Positions 38,622-46,995 of a DNA stretch of 64,000 nt are shown one piece after another (positions within the stretch are counted from its first letter, which is position 1; the number at the start of each line of letters is the position of its first letter). This DNA comes from Carnobacterium divergens DSM 20623 (GTDB lineage Bacteria > Bacillota > Bacilli > Lactobacillales > Carnobacteriaceae), in NCBI RefSeq assembly GCF_000744255.1, contig NZ_JQLO01000001.1, positions 1,240,001 through 1,304,000 on the forward strand, read 5' to 3'. The position numbers and the translations under genes were made by a program. The notes under the pieces are model-generated. The model made no database searches, was not told where the DNA came from, and saw only the letters and a list, made by a program, of their open reading frames with translations.

Positions 38622-40628
38622 TTATAGTTTAGCAGTCATTCGTCTATTAACAATTCGATTGTAAGCTCTGGCAGTAAATAGATAAAAAATAAAGTAAATA
38701 AAGATAAAACTTCCACAAATTAGCAGTGTATATATCCAGTTGTTATTTAAGATAATTGACATCATTTTAATTGCAAAATAGGTGTGAATACTCGCAATTA
38801 CAATTGGTAATAAAAATACAAATGCTGTTTGTTTGTAAATCGATCGTTTAATTTCTTGATACGTAACACCAATTTTTTTCAAAATCAGGTAGTTTTCTAT
38901 TTCTTCTTCCGCCTCTGCTAATTGCTTTAACATAATGATGCTTCCTGTAGCAATCATAAAAACAAGGCCTAAAAACACGGAAATATACATCATAAAGCCC
39001 ATTGAAGCGTTTAAGTCCTGTTCCACCCAATATTTGGAACTATATAAAGTTCTTGGTTGTTGATAAATATTATTATCTTTTACTGGTAAAAAGACCATTT
39101 TTTCATCATTTAAATTTTTATCCATTTCAGTTGCTAATTTGCCACTCTCTTTATAGTTCTCAATGTTGATACCTGTTTTTTGATAAGTAGTAATCGGTTC
39201 TATTACTTGTTTGAAAACGTCATCTTTGATTACTAAAATATCACCACTTGTTGCAAATTGATTGTAAGGAATGTTCCCTCTAATTTCTTGAACTTCTAGT
39301 GATTTTCCGAGTTGCTTAATGGCAATCTCGGTTCCTATTGGATCGTTAAACAGTGCTGGAAAATAATCTCTTATTAAATAAACAACACTTTGATTGTTCT
39401 TTAATTCAATTGGTTTTCCATAGTTTGATTTTTTTACAGTTTGATTATAATCAGATTCTTTCATTAAATTAAAATATTCTGTCACTTTTTTATGATTTAT
39501 AAAATGAATATAAGTTCCTTCTATTACCTTATAAGTTGAAGTAACAGAATCTTTAATTGGAAATTCAGGGTATTTCTTTAATGTTTCTTTGAAGGTTTGA
39601 TTGATTTTAGTATCGCTACTTTCATAATTAAAATCAAAACTAGCCGTTGCTGCAATTTGTCTAATAGAAAATGTATAGACTGCACCCGCTCCACCAACGG
39701 CGCTTAAAGTTACTGCACTTAAAATCGCAATGGTTGATAAACTAATCGCATTCTTTTTAAAACGGAAAAGAAGCTCACTTGTTGTAATTAAATTCATTCC
39801 TTTATAGTAAGTTCCACGATTTTTTTTGCGTAATCGAATCAAAAAGGCCAAAAAGCTATTAAAAAAAAGATAGGTTCCTAAAATTTCAAAAAACAAAATA
39901 ATTAATAATAAAGCTAATAACCATTGAACACTCGAATTCTCAGCTAAACCGATAAAATCCCCAATGTTTAAGGCAATGTAATATCCTGCACCCATTAAAA
40001 GAATTCCTAATAATCCTAAAAAACTTGAGGAAACAGAATTTTTTGGCAAACGATTGCCTGAACCAGTAGCTTTAAATAAATCAACTAATTTATAGCGGTA
40101 AACAAGGGAAGCATTTTGTACGGATAGAAATAGAAAAATGAATAAAAAAACAAGCACTGTTTGATTGACTGCATGGAGCGATAACCTAAAATGTGCTACA
40201 CCTTGAATGCGCATCGCACTTAAAAGAATCATTGCAAAGAGTTTTGAAAGCAACTGCCCTAGTAAAATTCCAATAAACAAAGCAATCATACCTAAAATTA
40301 AATTTTCTAAGAAAAAAAGAATGCCTAGCTCACTTTTTTTCATGCCTAAAATATTGTATAAGCCTATCTCTTTTTTTCTTTTTCGAATAAAAAAAGCATT
40401 TGCATAAAACATAAATAGCACAACAAAAGCAAGAATCAAAATACTGGTAGCTTGTAAAGTTGCTGAGATTTTCACACTTTCCTTGGTAATTTTAACCACA
40501 TCGTCACTAAATGATAGAGAAATAAAGGTAAAATAAACCATAATTGAAAAGGACATAGACAGCATGTACACATAATAATCTCTAAACTGTGTTTTGACAT
40601 TTTTCATTGCCAGTTTAATATAAGTCAT
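38622..40628 (-). CDS. Bce-type ABC transporter permease (FtsX family)
   Basis: This 668-residue permease of the BceB/VraG type, for peptide-antibiotic sensing and detoxification, has ten predicted membrane segments and a large extracellular domain of about 210 residues (about 310-530) between the seventh and eighth, the hallmark of these transporters. It overlaps its ATPase gene by 14 bp, with GGAGGAG before the ATG. The divergent response regulator and kinase complete a four-gene Bce module. The inducing peptide cannot be told from sequence. Confidence 0.9.
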   Translation of the reverse strand: MTYIKLAMKNVKTQFRDYYVYMLSMSFSIMVYFTFISLSFSDDVVKITKESVKISATLQATSILILAFVVLFMFYANAFFIRKRKKEIGLYNILGMKKSELGILFFLENLILGMIALFIGILLGQLLSKLFAMILLSAMRIQGVAHFRLSLHAVNQTVLVFLFIFLFLSVQNASLVYRYKLVDLFKATGSGNRLPKNSVSSSFLGLLGILLMGAGYYIALNIGDFIGLAENSSVQWLLALLLIILFFEILGTYLFFNSFLAFLIRLRKKNRGTYYKGMNLITTSELLFRFKKNAISLSTIAILSAVTLSAVGGAGAVYTFSIRQIAATASFDFNYESSDTKINQTFKETLKKYPEFPIKDSVTSTYKVIEGTYIHFINHKKVTEYFNLMKESDYNQTVKKSNYGKPIELKNNQSVVYLIRDYFPALFNDPIGTEIAIKQLGKSLEVQEIRGNIPYNQFATSGDILVIKDDVFKQVIEPITTYQKTGINIENYKESGKLATEMDKNLNDEKMVFLPVKDNNIYQQPRTLYSSKYWVEQDLNASMGFMMYISVFLGLVFMIATGSIIMLKQLAEAEEEIENYLILKKIGVTYQEIKRSIYKQTAFVFLLPIVIASIHTYFAIKMMSIILNNNWIYTLLICGSFIFIYFIFYLFTARAYNRIVNRRMTAKL

Positions 40629-41382
40629 GACTCACTCCTCCACCAATGGTTGCTTGCATGTCTATAATTTTTTGAAAAAATTCTTTTCTTGTTCCATTGC
40701 GAATAATTTCTGCAAATAAAACGCCATCTTTGATAAATAAAATTCGGTTGCAATAACTCGCTGAAAAGGCATCGTGGGTGACCATTAAAATTGTCGCATC
40801 CTCTTTCAAGTTAATTTCAGCCAAATATTGCAGCAATTCAGTAGCAGATTTTGAGTCTAGCGCTCCTGTTGGTTCGTCGGCAAAGATTAACTGAGGGTTC
40901 GTAATCATCGCCCTACCCGCTGAAATTCGTTGCTTTTGTCCAATCGAAATTTCGGAAGGGTATTTTTCCAGAATATCTGAAATCCCTAAAATATTGGCCA
41001 CTCGAGCCAGTCGCTCTTCCATAAAATCAATTTTTTTGCGATCTAAAGCAAGTGGCAAAAGAATATTTTCCCCTGCATTTAATGAATTCAATAAGTTGAA
41101 ATCCTGAAAAATAAAGCCTAATTCATGCCTTCTAAAATGACTTAGCTCGTTATCTTTCATTGACGTAATCTCTTTGCCTCCAATCTTTACTTGTCCATTG
41201 GTTGGCTTATCTATCGTTGACAAAATATTTAAAAGAGTCGTTTTGCCTGCACCACTTGGACCCATAATTCCAACAAACTCTCCTTTTTCAATCTCGAAGC
41301 TTATATTTTCAAGTGCTGTATATAATGTTCCTTTTTTTCCATATGTTTTTTTTAATTGATTCACTTCTAAAATTGGTCTCAT
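40615..41382 (-). CDS. Bce-type ABC transporter ATP-binding protein
   Basis: This 255-residue MacB/BceA-type ATPase has Walker A GPSGAGKTT (near residue 43), a signature around EISIGQKQRISAGRAM (a variant: ISIGQ instead of LSGGQ) and Walker B LIFADEPTGALD. LSTIDKPTNGQVKIGG is typical of the family. It is the first gene of the two-gene ABC operon, divergent from the response regulator gene. Confidence 0.93.
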   Translation of the reverse strand: MRPILEVNQLKKTYGKKGTLYTALENISFEIEKGEFVGIMGPSGAGKTTLLNILSTIDKPTNGQVKIGGKEITSMKDNELSHFRRHELGFIFQDFNLLNSLNAGENILLPLALDRKKIDFMEERLARVANILGISDILEKYPSEISIGQKQRISAGRAMITNPQLIFADEPTGALDSKSATELLQYLAEINLKEDATILMVTHDAFSASYCNRILFIKDGVLFAEIIRNGTRKEFFQKIIDMQATIGGGVSHDLY

Positions 41383-41503
41383 CTAAACCACCCTCTTTTC
41401 TTCTATTCATCTATCAGTGTAGCAATTAAACTTTAGAATTTAAAGAGATTTTCCTTCTATATATACGAACAGTTTTGTAACGTGATTTTTAGCTTCTTAA
41501 TAT

Positions 41504-41522
41504 TTTACGAAGTTTCGGTAAA
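41504..41522. promoter_or_regulatory. Candidate response-regulator operator in the Bce divergent promoter
   Basis: TTTACGAAGTTTCGGTAAA is an imperfect inverted repeat (TTTAC-GAA..TTC-GGTAAA) about 80 bp upstream of the response regulator gene and 120 bp from the divergent ABC operon. BceR-like regulators bind inverted repeats near the ABC promoter, so it is a reasonable candidate. Confidence 0.35.
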
Positions 41523-41598
41523 GATAGTTGCATGAATTGGGGAATTTGTTTAACATAAGTAATGATGGAATCCAATTATAGAAAAGAGGAATTGCCTA

Positions 41599-42273
41599 AT
41601 GTTTAAAATTATGATTGTTGAAGATGACGAAACAATTCGTGACACGATTTCCGACACGTTACAAAAATGGAATTTCGAGACATTTACGACGACTGATTTT
41701 ACTGAGACACTAAATAACTTTATTGCTGAAAAACCTCATTTAGTATTGCTTGATATCAACTTACCTGTCTACGACGGTTTTTATTGGTGTCAAAAAATTA
41801 GAGAGATTTCAAAAGCACCTATTTTATTTATTTCAAGTCGCAATACAAATATGGATATGGTCATGGCGATGAATATGGGAGGGGATGATTTTGTCAACAA
41901 ACCCTTTTCTATTGAAGTGTTAACTGCAAAAATCAACGCAATTTTGCGAAGAACTTATAACTATGCAGATCAGGCCATTGATGCTATTCAACACAATAAT
42001 GTGATTTTAAATTTAAAAGATGGATCTGCAACTGTTGGCGAACAGCATATCGACTTAAGTAAAAATGAATACAAATTGCTTCATCTATTAATGAAAAATC
42101 ATGGGAAAATTATTAGTCGTGAAAAACTCTTACGTGGCCTTTGGGATGATGAACGTTATGTCGATGACAATACCCTGACGGTAAATATTAATCGTTTAAG
42201 GAAAAAAATCGAACAAGCTGGTGCTGTTGGCTATATTGAAACAAAAGTTGGGCAAGGTTATATTATTCCCTAA
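41599..42273 (+). CDS. OmpR-family response regulator (BceR-like)
   Basis: This 224-residue two-domain regulator has a receiver domain with acidic pocket Glu8-Asp9-Asp10, phospho-acceptor Asp52 in LLDINLP and the conserved Lys in NKPF. The C-terminal winged helix is typical of OmpR/PhoB (LSKNEYKLLHLLMKNHGKIISRE, then DDNTLTVNINRLRKK; two segments shown). AGAGGAA precedes the ATG. The gene is 12 bp before the kinase gene and divergent from the ABC transporter it probably controls. Confidence 0.93.
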   Translation: MFKIMIVEDDETIRDTISDTLQKWNFETFTTTDFTETLNNFIAEKPHLVLLDINLPVYDGFYWCQKIREISKAPILFISSRNTNMDMVMAMNMGGDDFVNKPFSIEVLTAKINAILRRTYNYADQAIDAIQHNNVILNLKDGSATVGEQHIDLSKNEYKLLHLLMKNHGKIISREKLLRGLWDDERYVDDNTLTVNINRLRKKIEQAGAVGYIETKVGQGYIIP

Positions 42274-42285
42274 AGGAGCTTATCT

Positions 42286-43335
42286 ATGAATGGTTTAAAA
42301 TTTATTAAAGATCAGTGGATTTTGATTGGCTTTTGGATTGTGTGTTTGATTATTTTGAATCTTATTCTATTTCTCGATCCCAACCAAACCTTTGATCTTG
42401 GCAACGTTGTCTATGTTACCTTACTCTTAACCGTTTTCTTCCTATTTTTATTACTTGGGCTCTACATTTACCATTCAAAATGGTACCAAGAAATTGAAGA
42501 ACGCCAAGATGCAGGAGAAGATGGCCTCTTAACTCCACTTGATGCTGCTTTAAACGAAGAACAGCGTTTTATCCAAAGTTATATCAATGATCTTTTGATT
42601 TTACATCAAAAGCAATTAGGAACGCTTGCTCAAAATCAACAAGAGCAAAAAGATTTTATTGACAGCTGGGTTCATGAAATCAAAGTCCCTTTAGCTGGAA
42701 CAAAATTGATTATTGAATCGCTAGAAGATGAACTTCCTGAAAAAAAATTCTATCAATTAGAAGATGAACTGAAAAAAATGAACCACTATGTGGAACAAGT
42801 TTTATATTATTCACGCTTAGATTCATTTTCACGAGACTATTTGATTCAAGAATATTCCCTAAGGACTATTGTTAATGGCATTATTAAAAACAATGCTCCT
42901 TACTTTATCCAAAAACAGCTCACTTTTGATTTTACTGGTGAGGATCAAAAAATTCTAACGGATGAAAAATGGCTGAGCTTTATTTTAGAGCAATTGCTTT
43001 CAAATGCTTTAAAGTATACTTTACCTGGTGGGAAAATTACTTTTGCTATCCGTAAAAACCATTTAGGCGTGTGGCTTGATTTAACAGATACAGGGATTGG
43101 GATTCCCTTAGAAGATCAGCGACGTATTTTTGATAAGGGCTTTACTGGTCATAATGGGCGAAATGATACAAACCACCATTCAACAGGGCTAGGCTTGTAT
43201 TTAGCGAAAAACCTTGGGGAAAAACTTGGACATCAAATCATTGTTGAATCTAAAGTGAACGAAGGCACTACTTTTAAAATTTTATTTCCTTTTTTAACTT
43301 ATTTTAATGAAGATAAGGATAAAGTTTTTTTGTGA
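42286..43335 (+). CDS. Intramembrane-sensing histidine kinase (BceS-like)
   Basis: This 349-residue kinase has two membrane helices (about residues 11-30 and 42-62) with almost no extracellular loop, so it probably senses through the permease, as BceS does. The phospho-acceptor is His130 in DSWVHEIKVPLAG. ATP-site motifs are LLSNALKYT (N box), DTGIGIP (G1) and STGLGLYLAKNL (G2). AAAGGAG lies 7 bp before the ATG. Confidence 0.93.
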   Translation: MNGLKFIKDQWILIGFWIVCLIILNLILFLDPNQTFDLGNVVYVTLLLTVFFLFLLLGLYIYHSKWYQEIEERQDAGEDGLLTPLDAALNEEQRFIQSYINDLLILHQKQLGTLAQNQQEQKDFIDSWVHEIKVPLAGTKLIIESLEDELPEKKFYQLEDELKKMNHYVEQVLYYSRLDSFSRDYLIQEYSLRTIVNGIIKNNAPYFIQKQLTFDFTGEDQKILTDEKWLSFILEQLLSNALKYTLPGGKITFAIRKNHLGVWLDLTDTGIGIPLEDQRRIFDKGFTGHNGRNDTNHHSTGLGLYLAKNLGEKLGHQIIVESKVNEGTTFKILFPFLTYFNEDKDKVFL

Positions 43336-43522
43336 ATCATTCAATTGATGAACTAGTAAAAGGTAAGCTAAATGTAATATTTTTACTAAAAATTTTTCTT
43401 TTTAGAAGTGACAATGCTTATTACCCAGCATCCACAGAATTCCTCTATACAAAAATAATTAACGACTATATGAACAAATCTATAAATAAAGTACGTAAAA
43501 ATAAACTCAATAGTTTAAAAAC

Positions 43523-43566
43523 AAAAGACTCTTAAGAAATTTCTCTTCCTTAAGAGTCTTTTTTTA
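43523..43566. terminator. Bidirectional terminator between the kinase gene and the toxin-cassette region
   Basis: AAAAGACTCTTAAG pairs with CTTAAGAGTCTTTT with A and T tracts on both sides. It closes the accessory region on its left. Confidence 0.85.
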
Positions 43567-43567
43567 T

Positions 43568-43801
43568 TTAATTACTACTATTTAATGCAATTTCTTCTTT
43601 TTTATCTTCAGATAATAGAATAAGATTTATTACAAGTTGCTCAATTAGTCCTAATTCACTATAAATATAAAATTTACATCTGTCTTTCCTATCAGGATTA
43701 TCGTCAATTTCCATCTTTGTAAATTCAGAAACAGCTTTACTGTCTTTTAAATCAGAACCCGATATAATAAGTTTTGAGTTTTCAAGTATGTTATCTTTCA
43801 T
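43568..43801 (-). pseudogene. Truncated immunity-protein gene (orphan cassette E)
   Basis: This 77-codon frame has a C-terminal half that resembles the end of the 138-residue immunity protein at 45081: both share a spaced pattern MEI.DN..RK.RC.FY..SE.GL.EQ and then EEI.LN. The N-terminal half of that family is missing and replaced by about 30 unrelated residues. Its ATG overlaps the stop codon of the toxin stub by one base (TAATG). I read it as what is left after an internal deletion; it may still be translated. Confidence 0.6.
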
Positions 43802-43863
43802 TAACTCATTTTTATATTTTTGATAGGACTCTTTAAGATATCAGCCCCACTGGCTTTCTCGGG
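43801..43863 (-). pseudogene. Stub of an orphan toxin C-terminus (cassette E)
   Basis: After the junction PEKASGA the frame continues only DILKSPIKNIKMS and stops. It has no start codon of its own. The junction is the same as in the three longer orphan cassettes and in the full-length toxin gene at 48725. The toxin domain has been deleted almost completely, joining the junction to the remains of an immunity gene. Confidence 0.6.
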
Positions 43864-44056
43864 GCAGGTAACTAATATTTTAAATATAGAAAAAGAAACG
43901 ATAAAACTAAATCGCTTCTTTTCCAATAATAAATTTTGTACAATAAATACAGCTAGTTTTTTGCTAGCTATTAGCAACTTGATTAGTGAATTCATGCTTA
44001 CTAGTCATGGTTTACTATCCAGCTCCAATCAGATAGTAAAGTGCCTCTTTATTTTT
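43842..44056 (-). repeat. Cassette linker repeat R1
   Basis: This copy of the linker runs from the KASGA junction back to the stop codon of the preceding immunity gene. It contains the GAAACGAT..ATCG(T)TTC-type hairpin, an AGCTA-rich segment, a CTTGA..TCAAG-like dyad and, next to the immunity stop codon, a stem TTTACTATC/GATAGTAAA. The last differs in sequence but not in pairing from R2 and R4. Confidence 0.75.
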
Positions 44057-44534
44057 CTTTTACTTTATTTTCTTCTGAATTTAAAAAATAATGAAATCTA
44101 TTTATCAAATCCTCTTTTGAAGTAGGAACTTCTTGAGGCATATAGTTTATAAATTCGACCATATCTTCTGGGTAACCATTATTTCCATAAAATTCAGCCA
44201 TCTTTTTTAATAAATCATCAGTATCTGTAACAGTTTCATTTAATTCAGAAAGAGAAACAAATCTAAGTTTTTGTTCTTCTATTTCATAATCGCTACTATC
44301 CTCTTCTAGGTCAGGAAAGTAGTGATTTTTTAATTCAAACAACACTTGTTGAATATCATTAGAATCCACTCCCCAAGCTAATTCAGTAATAAAATCATCT
44401 TCTTCTCCTTTTTCCATTAATTCTACTGCATAATCGGAAATTACTTTGAACTCAAAAAATTTTTGAATAATTCCAACATAGATAGTTTTCCAGTCATACC
44501 ATATTTGCTTTTTTCTTAAGTCAATTAGTTCCAT
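44049..44534 (-). CDS. Immunity protein of cassette D (DUF2247-like)
   Basis: This 161-residue acidic cytosolic protein resembles, from memory, DUF2247 proteins found beside polymorphic toxins. It is mostly helical, with no signal peptide or membrane segment. ATG 44534 is chosen because GAGGTG lies 6 bp upstream; the longer GTG frame begins inside that site. It lies 12 bp after orphan toxin D, as an immunity gene should. Whether it is transcribed is unclear because a linker terminator precedes the cassette. Confidence 0.7.
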   Translation of the reverse strand: MELIDLRKKQIWYDWKTIYVGIIQKFFEFKVISDYAVELMEKGEEDDFITELAWGVDSNDIQQVLFELKNHYFPDLEEDSSDYEIEEQKLRFVSLSELNETVTDTDDLLKKMAEFYGNNGYPEDMVEFINYMPQEVPTSKEDLINRFHYFLNSEENKVKEK

Positions 44535-44546
44535 TTTTCTCACCTC

Positions 44547-44960
44547 TTATTTTTTAGGTATTTGATTTGGTTTTCCAGTTAACAAGCCACCTTCAATAAA
44601 TCTTCTATGACTTATATCTCCATTAGGCTCAACAATCCACTCAAAAACGCCCTTCTTACCATTGTTACTGCCTTCAAGTTGAAAGAACTTCCTATCAATA
44701 CCATCTCCTCCAACTAAAGGATACTCGTTTGCAGATGTTGGATAATTATCAATAATATCAGGAAATCCGTGTTCTTTTGCAACTTGTGGAAACTCCTTTT
44801 CTATAACTAGTTTTCCTTTTGAATCCGTTCCCCAAATAGGTTTTACATCATCAACTTTTGCTCCACTTTCTACTCTTTGACCATCTAAAACGGGACTTTC
44901 AAGTTCAGAAAGAACTTTCTTATCAGCCCCACTGGCTTTCTTGGGGCGGGAGACTGACTC
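44547..44960 (-). pseudogene. Orphan toxin C-terminal domain D (no start codon)
   Basis: The minus frame is open from about 44960 and reads ESVSRPKKASGA then about 125 residues with no usable ATG, GTG or TTG with a ribosome site at its head. The C-terminal part contains FFQLEGSNNGKKGVFEWI and GDISHRRFIEGG, a layout I associate with polymorphic-toxin RNase-type domains; I cannot name the family with confidence. It looks intact as a domain. It would need joining to a full N-terminus to be secreted. Confidence 0.7.
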
Positions 44961-45078
44961 CCAATAAGTACAGCTAGCTTTTTTTGTTAGCTATTGGCAA
45001 CTTGATTAGTGAGTCTACTTCTTACTAGTCTAGGCTTTATCACTTGATTACCAGTCTCGTGATAAAGTGCCTTTTTTA
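44922..45078 (-). repeat. Cassette linker repeat R2 (shorter copy)
   Basis: This 157-bp linker has the KASGA junction at one end and the stem CTTTATCAC/GTGATAAAG at the other. It lacks about 60 bp present in R1, R3 and R4, including the AAAAAGAAACGAT terminator-like hairpin. Confidence 0.75.
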
Positions 45079-45080
45079 TT

Positions 45081-45497
45081 TTAAATATTTAAACTTATTT
45101 CTTCTAATGTATTTTGGGTAGCCATTTGAATTAATTTCATTCCAAATTGTTCAACAAGACCTATTTCACTATCTACATAAAAACAACATCTATGCTTTCT
45201 TTCTTCGTTATCTGCTATCTCCATATCTACCTCTATTTTGATTTTTCCACTCGTATCTGACGGCAAAAACTCTAATGAAAATGCAGGAGTAAAGTTTTCC
45301 TCCTTTTTACCAAATTCCACATAACAAGAATTAGTAAAATTATACGAAAATTCTTTGATCTTTATCCCATTTCCTTCCAAATCTGTATCTTGAATATAAC
45401 AAAGTTGATTGACAGAAATATATTCTGACATTGCTTCTATTTTTAACTCTAATAGACTGTCATCTTCCCAATTTTTTATAATTTTAATATTATTCAT
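45081..45497 (-). CDS. Immunity protein of cassette C
   Basis: This 138-residue soluble protein is probably beta-rich. It follows orphan toxin C by 20 bp, with an AAAGGA ribosome site. Its C-terminus (RKHRCCFYVDSEIGLVEQ) is shared with the truncated gene at 43568, so two cassettes once carried related immunity genes. I do not recognise a named family. The role is inferred from position and pairing. Confidence 0.65.
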   Translation of the reverse strand: MNNIKIIKNWEDDSLLELKIEAMSEYISVNQLCYIQDTDLEGNGIKIKEFSYNFTNSCYVEFGKKEENFTPAFSLEFLPSDTSGKIKIEVDMEIADNEERKHRCCFYVDSEIGLVEQFGMKLIQMATQNTLEEISLNI

Positions 45498-45517
45498 AAT
45501 TTTCCTTTCATTGTTAA

Positions 45518-45820
45518 TTATTTAAATTTAAAATCATCAAATAATCCCGTTTTTTTATTATAAACATAGTGAATTGATATTGTATCTCCATTTGATAATT
45601 TTACATTATTTTGCATTTTTACCCAACCATCTTCAAAAGGCCATCTTGTATCTTTCATCTTAATTGGTAATTCTGTGGCATTTTTCAAAGGATTTGACAT
45701 TACCTCATGCATAGCCATTTGTTCACTTAACGTATTAGGTTTAATCCGTCCTGTATTACCTTTCCCAACTACTTCTACACCCTTAGCCCCACTGGCTTTC
45801 TCGGGGCGGGAGACTGACTC
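45518..45820 (-). pseudogene. Orphan toxin C-terminal domain C (no start codon)
   Basis: The frame reads ESVSRPEKASGA, then GRIKPNTLSEQMAMHEVM and, at the end, ISIHYVYNKKTGLFDDFKFK. The last motif is typical of small toxin nucleases of the BECR (Barnase/EndoU/ColicinE5/RelE) type, but I cannot assign the family firmly. About 100 codons, no start. An internal ATG would give a 66-residue fragment without the junction, which I do not regard as a gene start. Confidence 0.7.
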
Positions 45821-45998
45821 CTATAAGTACAGAAAAAGAAACGATAAAGATTTAATCGCTTCTTTTTTCAATAATAAATTTTATACAATAAATATAGCTA
45901 GCTTTCTGTTGGCTATTGATAACTTGATTAGTGAGTTACAGCTTACTAATCAAGGCTCTATCTTCTTGATTTCCGTCAAAAATCAGAGGGCCTTTTTA
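45782..45998 (-). repeat. Cassette linker repeat R3
   Basis: This copy of the linker has the KASGA junction, the AAAAAGAAACGAT-type hairpin, the AGCTA-rich segment and the CTTGATTAGT..ACTAATCAAG dyad. The stem next to the immunity stop codon has a different sequence (GGCcCTCT..AGAGCC), again still able to pair. Confidence 0.75.
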
Positions 45999-46035
45999 TT
46001 TTATGAATTTTCTATACACTCAAATCTAGATTTTT

Positions 46036-46383
46036 TTAATACCCCAAAGATGTTAGCAATTCTGCTCCAGCTTCCCTACATTTTTCCCATTCACTAGCAT
46101 TTCTAAGTGCTTCTTCACACCAAAGTTCTTTATCCTTACTCATATCATCTAATTTTTCATCAATATTTAAAAATTGCTGATACTGTTCTAAAGTTATCCA
46201 AGCATTTTCAAATAATTCTTTTGCATAGTTTAATGTAATATCAGAAAAATCCGAAGCTACTTCATCAGCAACTGGAAAACCTTTCAATTTTTTTATTTGT
46301 TCCTCTGCAGGCATTGAAAATTCTTGAAGATTTTCCATAACTCTGTCATATAACATTGCCAATTTTTCTACGTCTTCAATCAT
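46036..46383 (-). CDS. Immunity protein of cassette B
   Basis: This is a 115-residue, acidic, mostly helical cytosolic protein. Its ATG overlaps the stop codon of orphan toxin B by 4 bp (ATGA), the tightest toxin-immunity coupling in the region. I do not recognise the family; the role is inferred from position. Confidence 0.65.
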   Translation of the reverse strand: MIEDVEKLAMLYDRVMENLQEFSMPAEEQIKKLKGFPVADEVASDFSDITLNYAKELFENAWITLEQYQQFLNIDEKLDDMSKDKELWCEEALRNASEWEKCREAGAELLTSLGY

Positions 46384-46820
46384 TCTTTCACAACCTTTCC
46401 ATTCGTATAAATTCTAGTAATTCCATGTTCTGGCGAAGATACTTTGTAATACGGTAAATCACCAGGATGATATTGAATATATCTTGAGCTTCCACTAGTT
46501 CCTGCTGGAGGATTCATGCTAAATCCTCCGCCTTGTTCATAAAGAATAACCGCGTTCCCACCTTTTTTCAAAGGAGTTACTGTCCATCCCTCTTTCTGTA
46601 CAAAATCAACAATATCTGTAGGATTAACATTAGTCAATGAACTAGGTGTATTTATTATGTCATCTACTGAATTAACTGGGTTTTTCCATTTAACATTTCC
46701 AGCACCATATTTATCTTTAAAATAATTATTCCAATCTTTTCCAGATACAGGGTTCTCTGCGCCAAAATCTGTTTTAGGAGGGTTAGCCCCACTGGCTTTC
46801 TCGGGGCGGGAGACTGATTC
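46380..46820 (-). pseudogene. Orphan toxin C-terminal domain B (no start codon)
   Basis: The open frame runs stop-to-stop and, from the junction, reads ESVSRPEKASGANPPKTDFG, followed by about 130 residues. The last 85 (from MTNVNPTDIVDF) also form a short ATG frame without the junction. The C-terminus contains KKGGNAVILYEQGG and YIQYHPGDLPYYKV. The domain looks intact but I cannot name it. As in the other cassettes, the frame has no ribosome site or start near the junction. Confidence 0.7.
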
Positions 46821-46995
46821 CCAGTAAGTACAGAAAAAGAAACGATAGAGTTAAATCGTTTCTTTTTCGATATTAAATTTTTTGTACAATAAATACAGCT
46901 GCGTTTGTTAGCTACTGGCAACTTGATTAGTGAGTTACTGCTTACTAGTCAAGGCTTTATCACTTGATTACCAGTCTCGTGATAAAGTGCCTTTT
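46782..46995 (-). repeat. Cassette linker repeat R4
   Basis: This linker lies between the EndoU immunity gene and orphan cassette B. It contains the KASGA junction, the hairpin AAAAAGAAACGAT..ATCGTTTCTTTTT (46833-46869, a plausible terminator), the AGCTA-rich segment, the CTTGA..TCAAG dyad and the stem CTTTATCAC/GTGATAAAG directly after the immunity stop codon. Confidence 0.75.

Noticed and set aside
43332-43535. Frame of 67 codons overlapping the kinase stop codon
   Set aside because: It starts with GTG inside the end of the kinase gene, has no well-placed ribosome site and has low-complexity content. It runs into the terminator, so it is probably 3' untranslated sequence.
43801-43995. 64-codon minus-strand frame beginning MNSLIK
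   Set aside because: Most of it reads through linker R1; only the last part after PEKASGA belongs to a toxin frame. The apparent start is inside repeat sequence with no ribosome site.
45675-46097. 140-codon plus-strand frame across linker R3
   Set aside because: It is antisense to cassettes B and C and to the linker, has no ribosome site, and its length is explained by the AT-rich repeat.
46664-46921. 85-codon minus-strand frame beginning MPVANKRSC
   Set aside because: It crosses linker R4 in a different frame from the KASGA toxin frame and lacks any family features. Similar frames appear by chance in the other linker copies.
43842-46995. Linker repeats as a CRISPR array
   Set aside because: The repeats are 157-217 bp with genes between them, not 25-40 bp units with short unique spacers.
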